A stretch of DNA of 64,000 nucleotides from Tullyiplasma multilocale ATCC 49900 (GCF_000483165.1 NZ_AXXW01000005.1:186001-250000); one strand, 5' to 3'. Counted from the stretch's first letter, positions 11,327-23,394 are shown. The notes: a model not told the origin generated them from the sequence alone. A program made the numbers and translations.

Positions 11327-12217
11327 TTAAGCTTTTCCTTTACATCCGAATCATGTAATTAAGTTATCCATTTCAGCTGCAATTGCGTCTGCTCCTGGTT
11401 TTAATAATTTACGAGGATCGAATCCTTTTTTAACCATATCTTGGTCTGCTCCAGATTCAACGTATGATCTTGTAGCTCTTTGGAATGCTAATTGTAATTC
11501 AGTATTAACGTTAATTTTTGAAACTCCTAATGAGATTGCTTTTTTAACTTGTTCTTGAGGAACTCCTGAACCACCGTGCATTACCATTGGGAAGTTGATT
11601 GCATCTTCAATTTTTTCTAATTGTTCAAATGCTAATCCTTCTCAACCAGCTGGGTAAGGACCGTGAATGTTTCCGATTCCGGCTGCTAAGAAATCAATTC
11701 CTAAAGCTACCATTTTAGCAGCTTCTTCAGGATCTCCTAATTCACCTTTACCAACAACACCATCTTCTTCTCCACCAATAGTTCCGATTTCAGCTTCAAC
11801 TGAAACTTCATATTGTTTAGCGAATTCAACTACTTCTTTTGTGTATGCGTAGTTTTCTTCGAATGGGTAGTGTGATCCATCGAACATAACTGATGAGTAA
11901 CCAGCTAAAATACATTCTTTAGCTACTGCTACAGTTTGACCGTGGTCTAAGTGTAAAGCAACTGGTACAGTAATGTTTAATGTTTCTAATAAAGCATTAA
12001 CCATTCCTACAACAACTTTTGCTCCACCCATGTATTTCATTGCTCCTTCAGAAGTTGCAATAATAACTGGAGTGTTTGTTTTTTGTGCTGTTTCTAAAAC
12101 AGCTTTTGTTCATTCTAAGTTGTTAATGTTAAAGTGTCCAATAGCGTATTTACCATCGTAAGCAGCTTGAACCATTTGTTTAGCATTAACTAATCTATCA
12201 CTATAAATTTTTGCCAT
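11327..12217 (-). CDS. fba: Class II fructose-bisphosphate aldolase
   Basis: Zinc-dependent glycolytic aldolase splitting fructose-1,6-bisphosphate into DHAP and glyceraldehyde-3-phosphate. The 296-residue protein has the metal-ligand segment HLDHGQ near residue 83, the GSHYPFEEN and VEAEIGTIGGEEDG elements, a second His in GNIHGPYP and MHGGSGVP near residue 210. UGA Trp codons occur in the N-terminal, middle and last-residue regions. The stop is TAA after GCKGKA. It is a single-gene unit. Confidence 0.97.
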
Positions 12218-12314
12218 AATATAATGTCTCTCTTTCATCTATATACATTTTAATTATAAATCTATTATTTTATTAATCAATTTGTTTTTCCACATTAATG
12301 GAAAAAAGAAATTA

Positions 12315-12336
12315 AAAATAACCCGAAGGTTATTTT
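12315..12336 (-). terminator. Terminator of the ABC-2 exporter operon
   Basis: Hairpin AAAATAACC-CGAA-GGTTATTTT directly after the permease stop, with a U-rich 3' flank on the minus strand. Confidence 0.85.
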
Positions 12337-12338
12337 AA

Positions 12339-13334
12339 TTATTTTTTAGCTGATCATTTGAATGTAAATGAAGTTACAACAAACAATGCTGCAATTAATA
12401 ATATTGCAACAAGTACTGGTTGTCATGTTGCTGTGAAATCCATACCATTGAAACTTTCGCTATTTCCACCAACTGTATATTCAACGTGTTTGTTAAACGG
12501 TGCATCTCAACCACTTGCCCCAGGAACGGCATTAGCTACAATTGCCCCTTGAGTTGCGAATAAGAATAAGTAAATTGAGAATTTAAACGGAATTATATAT
12601 GTCACAAACATCAATCCTTGTGATTTAACTAACATGTTTGGTGGTAATAACACCCCAGCCATGAAGATAGAGAAGAAATAAATCAAGAATACAATTCCTT
12701 GAATTGCCCCTTCGCTGTTAAATAAACCACCCAAGAATGTAGCAATCGCGATTGAAGTTAAAGTAACTAAAATCATTGAAAATAACATCATTGCTCAGTT
12801 TGCTTCTTTTAAAATTTTGAAGATTGATGCTTTAGCTAAAGCGTCGGCTCCAATAATCCCCTCAGTTGATGGAAGTTCAAGAGCGGGTTCTGCAATAGCC
12901 CCAATCCCCATAACCACCAATAACATAAAGAAGAAACTTAATATTCCCATAACTAAATAGAAACCTCATAGAGCCGCTAAGAACATACTTTTTTTAATTC
13001 CGGTTGTATCAATACGTTTTAAAAATACTGAGTTTTTTCATTCAACAATAGCCGGAGCTAGTGATGTCAAGATTGTTAAAGCAGGTATTAATGTATAAGC
13101 AATCAATGATGAGTGCCCAGCAAATTTATTTCCCATGATGAAGAAAAACATCAAAGCAAATAACACAGGCACAACAAACATAAAGATTGGTCCACGTGGA
13201 TTTCTAAAGAATGATTTAGAAATCAAGATAGTTAAGTTGTTGAATATCCCCGCTGTTTTTCTCAAGTCAAATGATTTGACTTCCTTTGAAACCTCAGGGG
13301 AATTTTTAACTTTATTTTTATTTAATGTTGTCAT
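12339..13334 (-). CDS. ABC-2 type transporter permease
   Basis: Integral membrane half of an ABC exporter. The 331-residue protein has a charged N-terminus (about 35 residues), then hydrophobic spans starting with FMFVVPVLFALMFFF near residue 50, a conserved EWKNSVFLKRI element near residue 98, and five further spans ending in a short basic tail. This span plus EWKxSxFLKRI arrangement recurs in the orphan permease at 62436-63494, so the two are paralogues. Its ATG lies 17 bases inside the ATPase gene, a tight two-gene operon. Substrate is not predictable. Confidence 0.9.
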
Positions 13335-14037
13335 ATTTTAATTCCCCCGCAAAGTGTTTATTCATGATATTTCTAACTGAACCAAATTCTTTTATCGCTT
13401 GATCAATTGTTCTATCAAAACCAATTACCCCATCATTCACAATAACCATACGGTTACATAGTAATTCAACTTCAGTAGCACTATGAGAAACTAAAATCAA
13501 AGTTTGTTTATTCTTCTTAGTTGTCTCTCTAAAGAAATCTGTAATTTGAAATTGTAATTGCATATCCAAACCTGTTGTTAATTCATCAAGAATAACAATT
13601 TCAGGTTTGTTCATCATTGAGATCATTGCATTGAATCTTTGTTTTTGACCACCAGATAATTTTTTCAATGGCCTTTTCAAGAATTCATCAAGTTCAAAAA
13701 CTTTATTCAACTCATCTTCTCATTCTTTTGTTAATTTAGGATAGATTGCTCTATAAAATTTCAACATATCATCAGCGCTAATCCCAGCTGGTCATTCTCC
13801 CATTTGAAATTGAATACCGATTTCTTTTTTCATTTCACCACTAACATTAACATCTATTGTTCCAGATGTTGGTTTAGAAGTTTGAGCTATCATTTCGACC
13901 AAAGTTGTTTTACCACATCCATTTGATCCAAGAATGGCTATTCTGTCCCCTTGTTTAATGTTAAGATTAAGTCCTTTTAAAACCTTTTTCTTACCAAAGT
14001 CTTTATGAACATCTTTAACTACGATAATATCTTTCAT
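13318..14037 (-). CDS. ABC transporter ATP-binding protein
   Basis: Nucleotide-binding partner of the ABC-2 permease that follows. The 239-residue protein has Walker A GSNGCGKTT near residue 38, a Q-loop near QFQMGEWPAG, the signature LSGGQKQR near residue 130, Walker B IVILDE near residue 153 and the H-loop VSHSATE near residue 187. All catalytic motifs are intact, so this is an active ATPase. The exporter type resembles drug, antibiotic or lipid ABC-2 systems; substrate is unassigned. Confidence 0.93.
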
Positions 14038-14057
14038 TTTTTACCTCTCTCTATAAA

Positions 14058-14083
14058 AAAGAATGATGTTTTCATCATTCTTT
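14058..14083 (-). terminator. Terminator of pyrG
   Basis: An 11-bp stem AAAGAATGATG/CATCATTCTTT with a five-base loop lies between pyrG and the ABC operon. Confidence 0.85.
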
Positions 14084-14149
14084 CTTCTATTGTATTGTGA
14101 ATATTGGTACTTTTGTTTGTTTATTGTTTACTTTTCACAAATTCGTTTA

Positions 14150-15745
14150 CTATTTACCAATAATAGCTTTAATAAATCCTTCAAAAAGAGGGTTTGGTTT
14201 ATTTGGTCTAGAAGTAAATTCTGGGTGGTATTGAGAAGCTACAAAGAATTTGTGAGTAGGAATTTCGATAATTTCTACCAAGTTTTTTTCTACGTACATT
14301 CCCGAAAATACCAGTCCTGCTTTTTCTTCAAATTCCTTCATATAAGTATTATTAAATTCATAGCGGTGACGGTGACGTTCTAAGGCAATATCTGTTCCAT
14401 ATAATTTAGCGGCAATAGAACCTTCTTTAAGTTTTGTAGGCATTTTCCCAAGTCTCAAAGTACCTCCGATGTTATCGCGATCAATTCCGTGGATAAAATC
14501 AAAAATCGGATTCTTAGTTTCTTGGTTGAATTCAGTTGAGTTGGCATCTTTATATCCTAAAACATTTCTTGCCATTTCAATTGTAGCAATTTGCATTCCT
14601 AAACAAATTCCCAAATAAGGAACATTGTTTTCACGTGCAAATCTTGCTGCCAGCATCATTCCTTCAACACCACGATTTCCAAAACCACCAGGAACTAAAA
14701 TTCCTTTAGAGTTCGAAAATATTTCTGTGTAGTTGGCTTCTGTGATTTCATCAGCTTGAATTCATTTCATTTTTAAATTATGGTTGTGTTCTCAACCAGC
14801 TATTTTTAGAGACTCAATTACAGATAAATAAGCATCTTGTAATTCAATATACTTACCAACAAAAGTTACTTCAAATTCTTCTTTTGATTCTTCTATTTTT
14901 TTAGTGAATCCATCTCATCCAGCCATTGATGTGTCGTTAGCATCTAATTCTAAATGTTCGATAGCTAATTTATGCAAATCTTGTTCCATCATCATTCTTG
15001 GAATTTTATAGATTGAATCCATATCAATTGCTTCAATAACATTTCTTAAAGGAACATTGCAGAAAAGAGAGATTTTTTCTCTTAATTCAATTGGAGCAGA
15101 TTTATCACTTCTAGCAACAATCACATCAGGTTGAATCCCCATGCTTAGTAATTCTTTTACAGACATTTGGATTGGTTTAGTTTTATATTCTTTTGATGCT
15201 GTTAAGTAAGGTAGTAATCCAACATGGATGAACATAACGCTATTTCTCCCCTGTTCCATTCTTACTTGTCTAATAGCTTCAATAAACGGTTGAGATTCAA
15301 TATCCCCAACTGTTCCACCAATTTCAGAAATTATAATGTCAGTTCCAGATCTTTCAGCCGCTCCATAAATTTTATGTTTAATAGCATCAGTAATATGAGG
15401 AATTACTTGAACAGTTTTTCCCCCTCAATCTCCACGACGTTCAGCTTCTAAAACGTCTAAATATAATCTTCCTGATGAAGTAGATGAAATTTTAGAAAGA
15501 TTCTCATCAATAAATCTTTCATAGTGTCCTAAATCTAGATCGGTTTCACCACCATCGTCGGTTACGAAAACTTCACCGTGTTGGTATGGTGACATTGTTC
15601 CCGGATCTACGTTTAGGTATGGATCAAATTTTTGCATAAATACACTTAATCCACTATTTTTTAGTAATGTTCCTAATGAACTTGCAGTGATTCCTTTTCC
15701 TAAACCAGAAACCACTCCTCCTGTTACAAATATAAATTTTGCCAT
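14150..15745 (-). CDS. pyrG: CTP synthase
   Basis: Aminates UTP to CTP using glutamine and ATP. The 531-residue protein begins [18 protein letters not shown] (synthetase P-loop). The C-terminal glutamine amidotransferase domain has GGFGNRG, the nucleophile GICLGMQ near residue 375 and the His-Glu pair YHPEF near residue 508. It is full length; four UGA Trp codons are spread through it. It lies downstream of rpoE, as in many Firmicutes and Mollicutes. Confidence 0.98.
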
Positions 15746-15807
15746 GTTCTTTTCCTCTTCTTTCTAAAAATAAAAATAGTCATAAAAACTTTCGTTTTTA
15801 CAACTAA

Positions 15808-16218
15808 TTAATTATCTTGATCATCATATGAATCTTCGGGGTCTATGTCTTCGATTTCTTCGTCGTCTTCAAATTCTTCTTCGTCGTCTTCGAAGTCATC
15901 TAAGTCTTCTCCATCAGCGTCAACGCCATCAATGTCAGAATCTTTAACTTTCTTAGTAGCAGCTTCTGCAGCTGCGTACTTAGTTTTAATATCTTCTGTT
16001 TTAGCACTGTCTCTTAAAGCTCATGTTCCATCTTGTGATAATGAAAATCTATTATCCAAAACCATATCTCCGTAAAGATCAGCAATGATTGCTTTTTCAT
16101 TTTTCTTTTGAGCTGTTATTTCACTTGAAATTCCGTTTCAGATGTCAGCAAAAACAGCTGGTCCATTCTTACCTTTTAGATATTCAAATGCTAAGTCAAT
16201 ATTTGATAGTTTCGCCAT
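15808..16218 (-). CDS. rpoE: DNA-directed RNA polymerase delta subunit
   Basis: Accessory RNA polymerase subunit that accelerates recycling and displaces nucleic acids through an acidic tail. The 136-residue protein has an N-terminal HARE-HTH-like domain (residues 1-75, with FADIWNGISSEI and LDNRFSLSQDGTWALR) and a C-terminal tail from about residue 90 that is almost all Asp and Glu. An AAGAGG site precedes the ATG. The rpoE-pyrG order is conserved in low-GC Gram-positives. Confidence 0.95.
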
Positions 16219-16243
16219 GTTTTACCTCTTACAAAAACATATA

Positions 16244-17452
16244 TTACACTATTTCTTTTGGAAATAAATATTTTTTTTCAAGATTTTCACCATTTGTTTC
16301 ATTTGCTACTTGAGATAGTAAACTCACTTTTGATAAAGGTTTGATTTTTCCACTCTTTTGAATGTAAATTGTTTCGTCTTTACCATCAATGATTCCATCT
16401 TTATATATCATTGGTTTCTTCGGTGTTGTTTTAATTAGGTAGTAATTTGTGTCAAATCCTTGTTCTCTTAATTCTGCTTTTAGAGTGTTAACTTTAACTT
16501 CATCAAATTCTCGATATGCAAATAAATTACGGTTGACAATTCTACTTGATAGATCTGCAATTATTTTGTCTTCTTCTTCAGATAAAGATTTAAAGATCTC
16601 AAACATCATATAGTCATCGAATTTTAAGTATTTACTTGTAGGGATAGTTTCTCCTGCAAATATTTCAGAAAACATTTCTTGAATAACTGGATTTCTAAAT
16701 TGATATCCTTTTTGATTTAATTCAGATAAACGTTTATATCAAACTTTAAACATTTCATCGAATGCCACAGATAGCTTGTGACCATATACTTGCTGGTACA
16801 TATGGTATCTCCCAAGCAAATAGGATTCAATTGCATAAATTGTTTTTTTAGGGAAAGTAATTTTTTCGTCAATAACAAAAGCGTGTCTAGAAAGTCATTT
16901 AACATCAATGTTTGCATAATTAACTCCACAATTGTAAGAGTCTCTCATTAAGTAATCTAGACGATCCGCATCAAGTTGTGAACTAACTAATAGATTAATC
17001 GCTTTATTAGGATATGTTCCATCAATTACAGAAACAACATCCGATGGATTAATCCCATGTTTAATTAGTATTGGGGCGATATTTCCTTCTGGGTTTGTAA
17101 TAATATCAGCTGTGTATAATTCGTGACTTCTTGTAGTAATTTTTTCAAAAGTATGTGAAAAAGCACCATGACCAAAATCATGCATTAATCCTGCTAGTCT
17201 AACCAATAAACCATCTTCTTTTGAAACCTCAGAAAAACCCGGTCCTTCCAAGAACATCCCAACAATGTGATAAACACCCAAAGAATGTGAGGATCTTGTG
17301 TGTGAGGCACTAGGATAGGCAAATTGAGCCCCTCCTAACTGTAAGATTCTTCTCAATCTTTGCATTTCAGGTGTATTGATGATTTCATAAACAACTTCAT
17401 CGTTTATATAAATATCTCCATGTACACTATCTCTAATAACTTTATCTAACAT
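16244..17452 (-). CDS. HD-domain phosphohydrolase (YwfO/dGTPase-like)
   Basis: Metal-dependent HD hydrolase of 402 residues, predicted to act on (d)NTPs. The order matches the YwfO family: VIRDSVHGDIYIND at the start, QRLRRILQLG near residue 32, HTRSSHSLGVYH near residue 50, the HD pair in LMHDFGHGAFSH near residue 90 and the distal Asp in DADRLDYLMRD near residue 160. The C-terminal half is the family-specific helical region. It lies upstream of rpoE, but rpoE has its own ribosome site. A plausible -10 (TATAAT, minus strand, 17485-17480) lies about 28 bases before the ATG. Confidence 0.9.
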
Positions 17453-17568
17453 AAATCCCCCTATAGCTTAATTATTGTTATTATACATCATTTGTTAAAT
17501 TAGATATTTTTAGCCTTAAAGTACTTTTCTTTTCTAAAAGTATAATTTAAAACATAATATCATTTGCC

Positions 17569-17597
17569 TTGAAGTAGGTTTAATCTTTTAATATAGA
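17569..17597 (+). promoter_or_regulatory. Predicted promoter of the HAD hydrolase gene
   Basis: TTGAAG (17569-17574), 17-base spacer and TATAGA (17592-17597) stand 18 bases before the ATG at 17616, which also has an AGGAG site. Confidence 0.5.
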
Positions 17598-17615
17598 AGT
17601 ATAGGAGAAATTATT

Positions 17616-18413
17616 ATGACTAAATGACTATTTTCAGACTTCGACGATACTTTAAAAAATGATCGTCAAAACAAAGGCGAATTAGATCCAAGAGATGTGC
17701 AATTCGTAAAAGAATGACAAGATCAAGGCAACAAATTTGTTATAACAACCGGCCGCCCTTATCCTGTTATGAAAAAATATTTTAGCACTAGAGATGTGAA
17801 ACCCGATGCCTTCATCTGCTTAACAAGTGCTGTAATATACGTAAACGATGAACCAATTTCAATTTCACCAATTGAAGGTAAACTAAAATCAGATATAAAT
17901 GCGATGGTAAAGAAATTCGACAAAGACATTAAGGGGGTTGCTGTTTCTACAATCCAAGGTGACGTTCTATTATTCCATGATGATTGAAATGAAAGACTGA
18001 GAACTCACCAGATTAATATGGATCCATTAGGATTAACTATTGATTCTTCTAATGATTATGATGTATTAATTTATAAATTATTCGCCCCAGCAGATACTTG
18101 ATTAACAACTAGAGCTGAATTCGAAAAAATAGATAACATTATTATCCATCATTGAAAAATCCCAGAAGGATTTTATATTGAAGTGATGAGTGCAACAACT
18201 AGAAAAGAAAACGGAATTAGAAAAATTCAAGAACTATATGGTTTTGAAGATGAAGATATTATTGTAGCTGGTGATGACATTAATGATTGATCAATGTTTG
18301 AAGAATTCAAAGACAACGCAGTTATGGTTAAACATAAATGAAATGTAGATCACAGAGACAAAGTTAGTTATCATGTTGATCAAATTTTTGAAATCAAAAA
18401 CTTATTTAAATAA
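17616..18413 (+). CDS. HAD-superfamily hydrolase, Cof type
   Basis: Predicted small-molecule phosphatase of 265 residues. Motif I is FSDFDDTLKND near residue 7 (nucleophile and second Asp), motif II is ITTGRP near residue 47, and motif IV is VAGDDINDWSMFE near residue 225, which together with the large cap between them place it in the Cof/IIB group that cleaves sugar or cofactor phosphates. Transcription is opposite to the flanking genes, and it has its own promoter and terminator. The specific substrate is not predictable. Confidence 0.92.
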
Positions 18414-18416
18414 TGA

Positions 18417-18442
18417 AAAGCAGAACATAAAGTTCTGCTTTT
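18417..18442 (+). terminator. Terminator of the HAD gene, likely bidirectional
   Basis: The stem AAAAGCAGAAC/GTTCTGCTTTT lies between convergent genes (HAD on plus, Cys-rich gene on minus). The same stem recurs at 18713-18739. Confidence 0.85.
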
Positions 18443-18445
18443 GTA

Positions 18446-18586
18446 TTAATCACAAGCTGATGCAGCTACTTTAACACAACCACAATCAACACATCCTTCT
18501 TTACATGTCGCAATAGGTCCGTGTGTTACTTCGATTTCTCCACACATACGGACTGTTGGTGTACATCTACAAATTACTTCAGTCAT
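18446..18586 (-). CDS. Cysteine-rich miniprotein, 46 aa, hypothetical
   Basis: A complete small ORF of 46 codons with eight Cys (positions 6, 8, 15, 28, 32, 35, 37 and 45), in CxC, CxxxC and CxxCxC patterns, plus one His at 22. An ideal AAGGAGGT ribosome site sits six bases before the ATG, so translation is likely. It has no signal peptide and no membrane segment, so the thiols would be cytoplasmic, fitting metal binding (metallothionein or zinc-ribbon-like) or thiol chemistry. I do not recognise a named family. It lies behind an unusually long 5' leader (about 125 bases to the gltX terminator) and is bracketed by two near-identical hairpins. Confidence 0.75.
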   Translation of the reverse strand: MTEVICRCTPTVRMCGEIEVTHGPIATCKEGCVDCGCVKVAASACD

Positions 18587-18712
18587 AAGTACCTCCTTCA
18601 GAGATATTCAATCTTTCAATATCAAGATGCTAAATAATGATTTAATACTATCTCTTTAATCATCTTGCATAGGTTTATCCTACACCTTTATCTTAACACT
18701 ATAAACCAAATT

Positions 18713-18739
18713 AAAAGCAGAACGTTTTGTTCTGCTTTT
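18713..18739 (-). terminator. Terminator of gltX
   Basis: Stem AAAAGCAGAAC/GTTCTGCTTTT with loop GTTTT just after the gltX stop. The stem is identical to that at 18417-18442. Confidence 0.85.
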
Positions 18740-18742
18740 AGA

Positions 18743-20206
<1,464 letters not shown>

Positions 20207-20247
20207 TTAACATTAATAATTATAATACATATGCATTATTTATTTGT

Positions 20248-22095
20248 TTATTTTTGGTTATCTTGAATTTTTGCTTGAGCTTTAGCCCTTTGCTTTGCAA
20301 TGTATTCTTTTTGTTTTGTTTCTTTTAATAATTCTTTTTCTTCAATCTTATTTGCTTTAGCTACTGCTTTAACATATTGTTTTTCTGAAAGTAATGGAGT
20401 ACCTTCATCAAATAATCCCTCAGATCTCGCGACCATCGTACTTGCATAAACTCCACCAAAAACATTAGCTCCAGTTCTTCCCATGTCGAATAATCCATCT
20501 AGAGCACCAATAACTGCATAAACTGGTGCAAAGTAAGCACTAAATCCTAATGCACCAAGAACTCCAGCAGTTACAACTGTTGCTGTACCAGGGATACCAG
20601 CGATTCCAAGTGAGGCAATGATAGTTACAAATAAAGCAATTACAAAGAAAGCAGCAAGTGTTGTTGATCCTTGAACATTTGCAGAACCCGTTCATAAGAA
20701 CGAAGTGATTAGTCCAGCTTGTACTCCAGCACAAGCCACTAATCCCATTGATGTTGAAAGTGGCGCAATTACATTTGATACTTTATCATTGATTTTCATA
20801 TCATTATTTAATGTATCCATTGAAACTGGTAATGATGCATTTGATGATTGAGTTGCAAAACCTTGAATTAAAGGTCTTAATGATAATCTAAATCAAACTT
20901 TGGTTTTAATACCTGTTAAGAAAATTGCAAATGTCATTAATCCAATCATGATAATAATTGCTACATAACCAGTTCCTAACACTAAACCAATAGATTTCAA
21001 TGCTCCAATCGGTCTATTAATTATCGATGTTGTAATCATTGACAATACTGCTAAAGGCATTATCTTCATAAAAGTCATCAACATTGACATGAAAATATCT
21101 CAAGCTCTATCAAAACCAAATCTCAGTTTATCCATAGCTTCCGGTTGTTTTTTAGAAACAAATTTAACTGATATACCAAAAATTGCTGCTAATACCATAA
21201 TAGGAATAATAGCTATACCGATGAATGCCCCAACAAAGTTTGTAGGTACATATCCAAAAATAATTTCTGGGATTGATTTTTCTGCTTCTTTTGATCAAGT
21301 TCCCGATAGTTGACTATCAAGTTCCATCCCGTTTCCAATTTTTAGGAAATATCCCATTCAAAATGTAATAACAAAAGCAACAGTTACACTTGTAAGCAAA
21401 ACAGCAACACCTTTGAATGTGATTCTTTTCAATCCTTTTACCCCAGGTCTAGCGACAATTCTGAAGATCGCAATAAACACAACTGGCATTGTTAATAATA
21501 AAATTCCATTAATAAATATTTGTTTAAATAATTGAGCTCATGTTGAGAGTTGTGTAACTCATTCAATTTCATTTTTGAAAACTGGTTTCAGTGCAGAAAT
21601 ACCAATAATACCTTTAAATGCTGCTTCACCATTAGAAGTTAGCAGTTGTGATCAAACAAGATCTTGGCCATTCAATAGTAATTCCTCAATTCTGCCAGTA
21701 CTCATTGTACCTATTTTAACTAATTCCCTAGCGATGATATCCTTACCATCTTCACCTATACCCTTTACCACATCATCTCATAAGTAATAATTTGATAAAT
21801 TGTATCATTTACTGTTTGGTTCGTATTGAGCTCATAGACCACCTTGCCCTTTAGTGAATCAATCACCACCAGGAAATGCGATTATAGCTTGTATTACAAC
21901 CCCAAAAATAAGCCCCAACCCTAATCCGATTAGAACTCTATATATAAATTTAATTTTGATTTTCTTTAATCCATATCATAATCCACCAGTGATGGCGAAA
22001 AATAAAAATATAGATACTAATGCTTGCCATGAACTTATGGCTAAAAAATTATCTAGTAATGTTTGCATACTAGAAGCTTGGCTATTTATTGTCAT
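20248..22095 (-). CDS. Dicarboxylate/amino acid:cation symporter (DAACS family)
   Basis: Sodium- or proton-coupled transporter of 615 residues, longer than the usual 420-460 because of an N-terminal extension, a large periplasmic-type loop (about residues 60-150) and a charged coiled tail. Core signatures are intact: the serine-rich hairpin QSSNASLPVSMDTL near residue 430, GIPGTATVVTAGVLGALG near residue 515 and the last-helix DMGRTGANVFGG near residue 545. The family includes glutamate/aspartate carriers and cystine carriers (TcyP). Exact substrate is uncertain; a leader ORF containing a Cys codon hints at cystine but does not prove it. Confidence 0.9.
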
Positions 22096-22156
22096 TTTCT
22101 TTTCTCCTATTTTCTATTGTTTTTATTTACTAAAACAACATCGACAGGAATTAGTT

Positions 22157-22190
22157 AAGTTATATATTCTTTTTGAATACTCAATAACTT
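22157..22190 (-). promoter_or_regulatory. 5'-UTR hairpin after leader ORF
   Basis: The imperfect stem AAGTTAT...ATAACTT with an inner TATTC/GAATA pair and a five-A loop begins at the stop codon of the leader ORF. It lacks a U tract, so it is not a classical terminator. Confidence 0.5.
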
Positions 22191-22231
22191 TAATAAGAGC
22201 TTTTACAAACTCTAATATTTAATTTATCCAT
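22190..22231 (-). CDS. Possible 13-codon leader peptide
   Basis: A short ORF encoding MDKLNIRVCKSSY in the DAACS mRNA leader. A GAGG site lies eight bases before its ATG, and its TAA touches the foot of the downstream hairpin. That layout resembles attenuation leaders, and its single Cys codon could report cysteine status. An overlapping eight-codon ORF starts upstream. Its reality rests on position only. Confidence 0.3.
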   Translation of the reverse strand: MDKLNIRVCKSSY

Positions 22232-22263
22232 AAAGTTTGCCTCATTCTTTCAAAGTTAAATTG

Positions 22264-22291
22264 ATTATAAACTTTTAGTTATCTAAAACAA
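22264..22291 (-). promoter_or_regulatory. Predicted promoter of the DAACS transporter
   Basis: On the minus strand TTGTTT (22291-22286), 16-base spacer, TATAAT (22269-22264). The start of transcription would be near 22257, leaving a leader of about 160 bases. Confidence 0.55.
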
Positions 22292-22321
22292 TATTAAATT
22301 AATAACTTTGGAAATAAAAAA

Positions 22322-22336
22322 ACAGGCGTTGCCTGT
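22322..22336 (-). terminator. Terminator of guaC
   Basis: Stem ACAGGC/GCCTGT followed on the minus strand by a U run, 9 bases after the guaC stop. Confidence 0.8.
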
Positions 22337-22344
22337 AAAAACAA

Positions 22345-23307
22345 TTAAAAATTACTTGTTTTTAAAATCACGTAATCAACCTTACTCAAAGCCTTGATAT
22401 TAGTTCCACCAGCGTAAGAAATAGATGATTGTAAATCTTCATGCATTTCTTTATACGTATCTGCTAATTTACCACGAACCTTGATTAATTCTTTTTTACC
22501 TTCAACGTAACGTTTTTCGCCCTTGTTGTACTCGCTAGCACTTCCATAGTACTCTTTGTACATAACATCATCAACAATCACATTTTTACCAGGAGATTCT
22601 TCATGAGCTGCAAAAAGACTTCCCACCATACATAAAGTTGCACCAAATCTAATTGATTTTGCGATATCTCCATTGACCCTCAAACCACCATCAGCAATTA
22701 TTGGTTTAGTAGCTGCTTTACTGCATCATTTGATAGCACCCAACTGTCATCCACCAGTTCCAAAACCAGTTTTAAGTTTTGTTATACAAACTTTACCAGG
22801 GCCAACACCAACTTTAGTGGCATCAGCTCCTCAGTATTCTAAATCCCTTACTGCCTGTGGAGTTGCCACATTACCTGCAATAATAAAAACTTTATCTCCC
22901 ATAAATTTTCTAATATGAGCAATCATGTTTTTAACAGATTCAGCATGTCCATGAGCAATATCAATAGTTATAAATTCAGGAATTTCTGAAATTTCTGAAA
23001 GTTCTTCTACTATTTTATAGTCAGTGGGTTTAACCCCAACACTAATAGATGCAATCAAGTTTTTTGAGTGCATCATTTTTACAAATCCTATAATATCTAC
23101 ATCAAATCTATGCATTACATAAAAATGATTATTCTTTGCTAACTCTAAGCATATTTCTTCATTCACAACAGATGCCATGTTCGCAGGAACAACAGGCATA
23201 GCAAATTTATACTTACCTAATTTTATTGAAGTGTCACATTGACTTCTTGAAGTCACTACACATTCATTTGGTATTAATTGAATATCTTCATAATCGAAAG
23301 CGTACAT
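22345..23307 (-). CDS. guaC: GMP reductase
   Basis: NADPH-dependent deamination of GMP to IMP, linking guanine and adenine nucleotide pools. The 320-residue TIM barrel shows [12 protein letters not shown] at the start, [10 protein letters not shown] near residue 107, GNVATPQAV near residue 145, and the catalytic Cys loop GPGKVCITK near residue 175; there is no CBS pair, which separates it from IMP dehydrogenase. An AAAGGAG site lies upstream. With purA and purB elsewhere in this window it allows interconversion of salvaged purines. Confidence 0.95.
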
Positions 23308-23318
23308 TATTTTCTCCT

Positions 23319-23344
23319 TTGTAAAACCCCATTTGTGTTTACAA
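23319..23344 (-). promoter_or_regulatory. Inverted repeat at the guaC transcription start
   Basis: TTGTAAA and TTTACAA separated by 12 bases, between the probable -10 (TATAAT, minus strand 23354-23349) and the ribosome site. It may be an operator or an mRNA hairpin touching the AAAGGAG. Confidence 0.4.
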
Positions 23345-23361
23345 GATGATTATAAAATAAA

Positions 23362-23379
23362 AAAGTGGTTACCCACTTT
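23362..23379 (-). terminator. Terminator of the first YfcC gene
   Basis: Hairpin AAAGTGG/CCACTTT with a U-rich tail on the minus strand, about 15 bases after the stop at 23395. Confidence 0.8.
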
Positions 23380-23394
23380 CCATTATGTATTTTG

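Noticed and set aside
15845-16075. Plus-strand ORF rich in Ser
   Set aside because: It is the antisense of the Asp/Glu-rich tail of RNA polymerase delta; GAA/GAT repeats read backward give TTC/ATC Ser/Ile codons.
16717-16929. Second ORF in another frame inside the HD hydrolase
   Set aside because: The HD gene is open in one frame with UGA as Trp; no frameshift is needed and the other frame has no homology.
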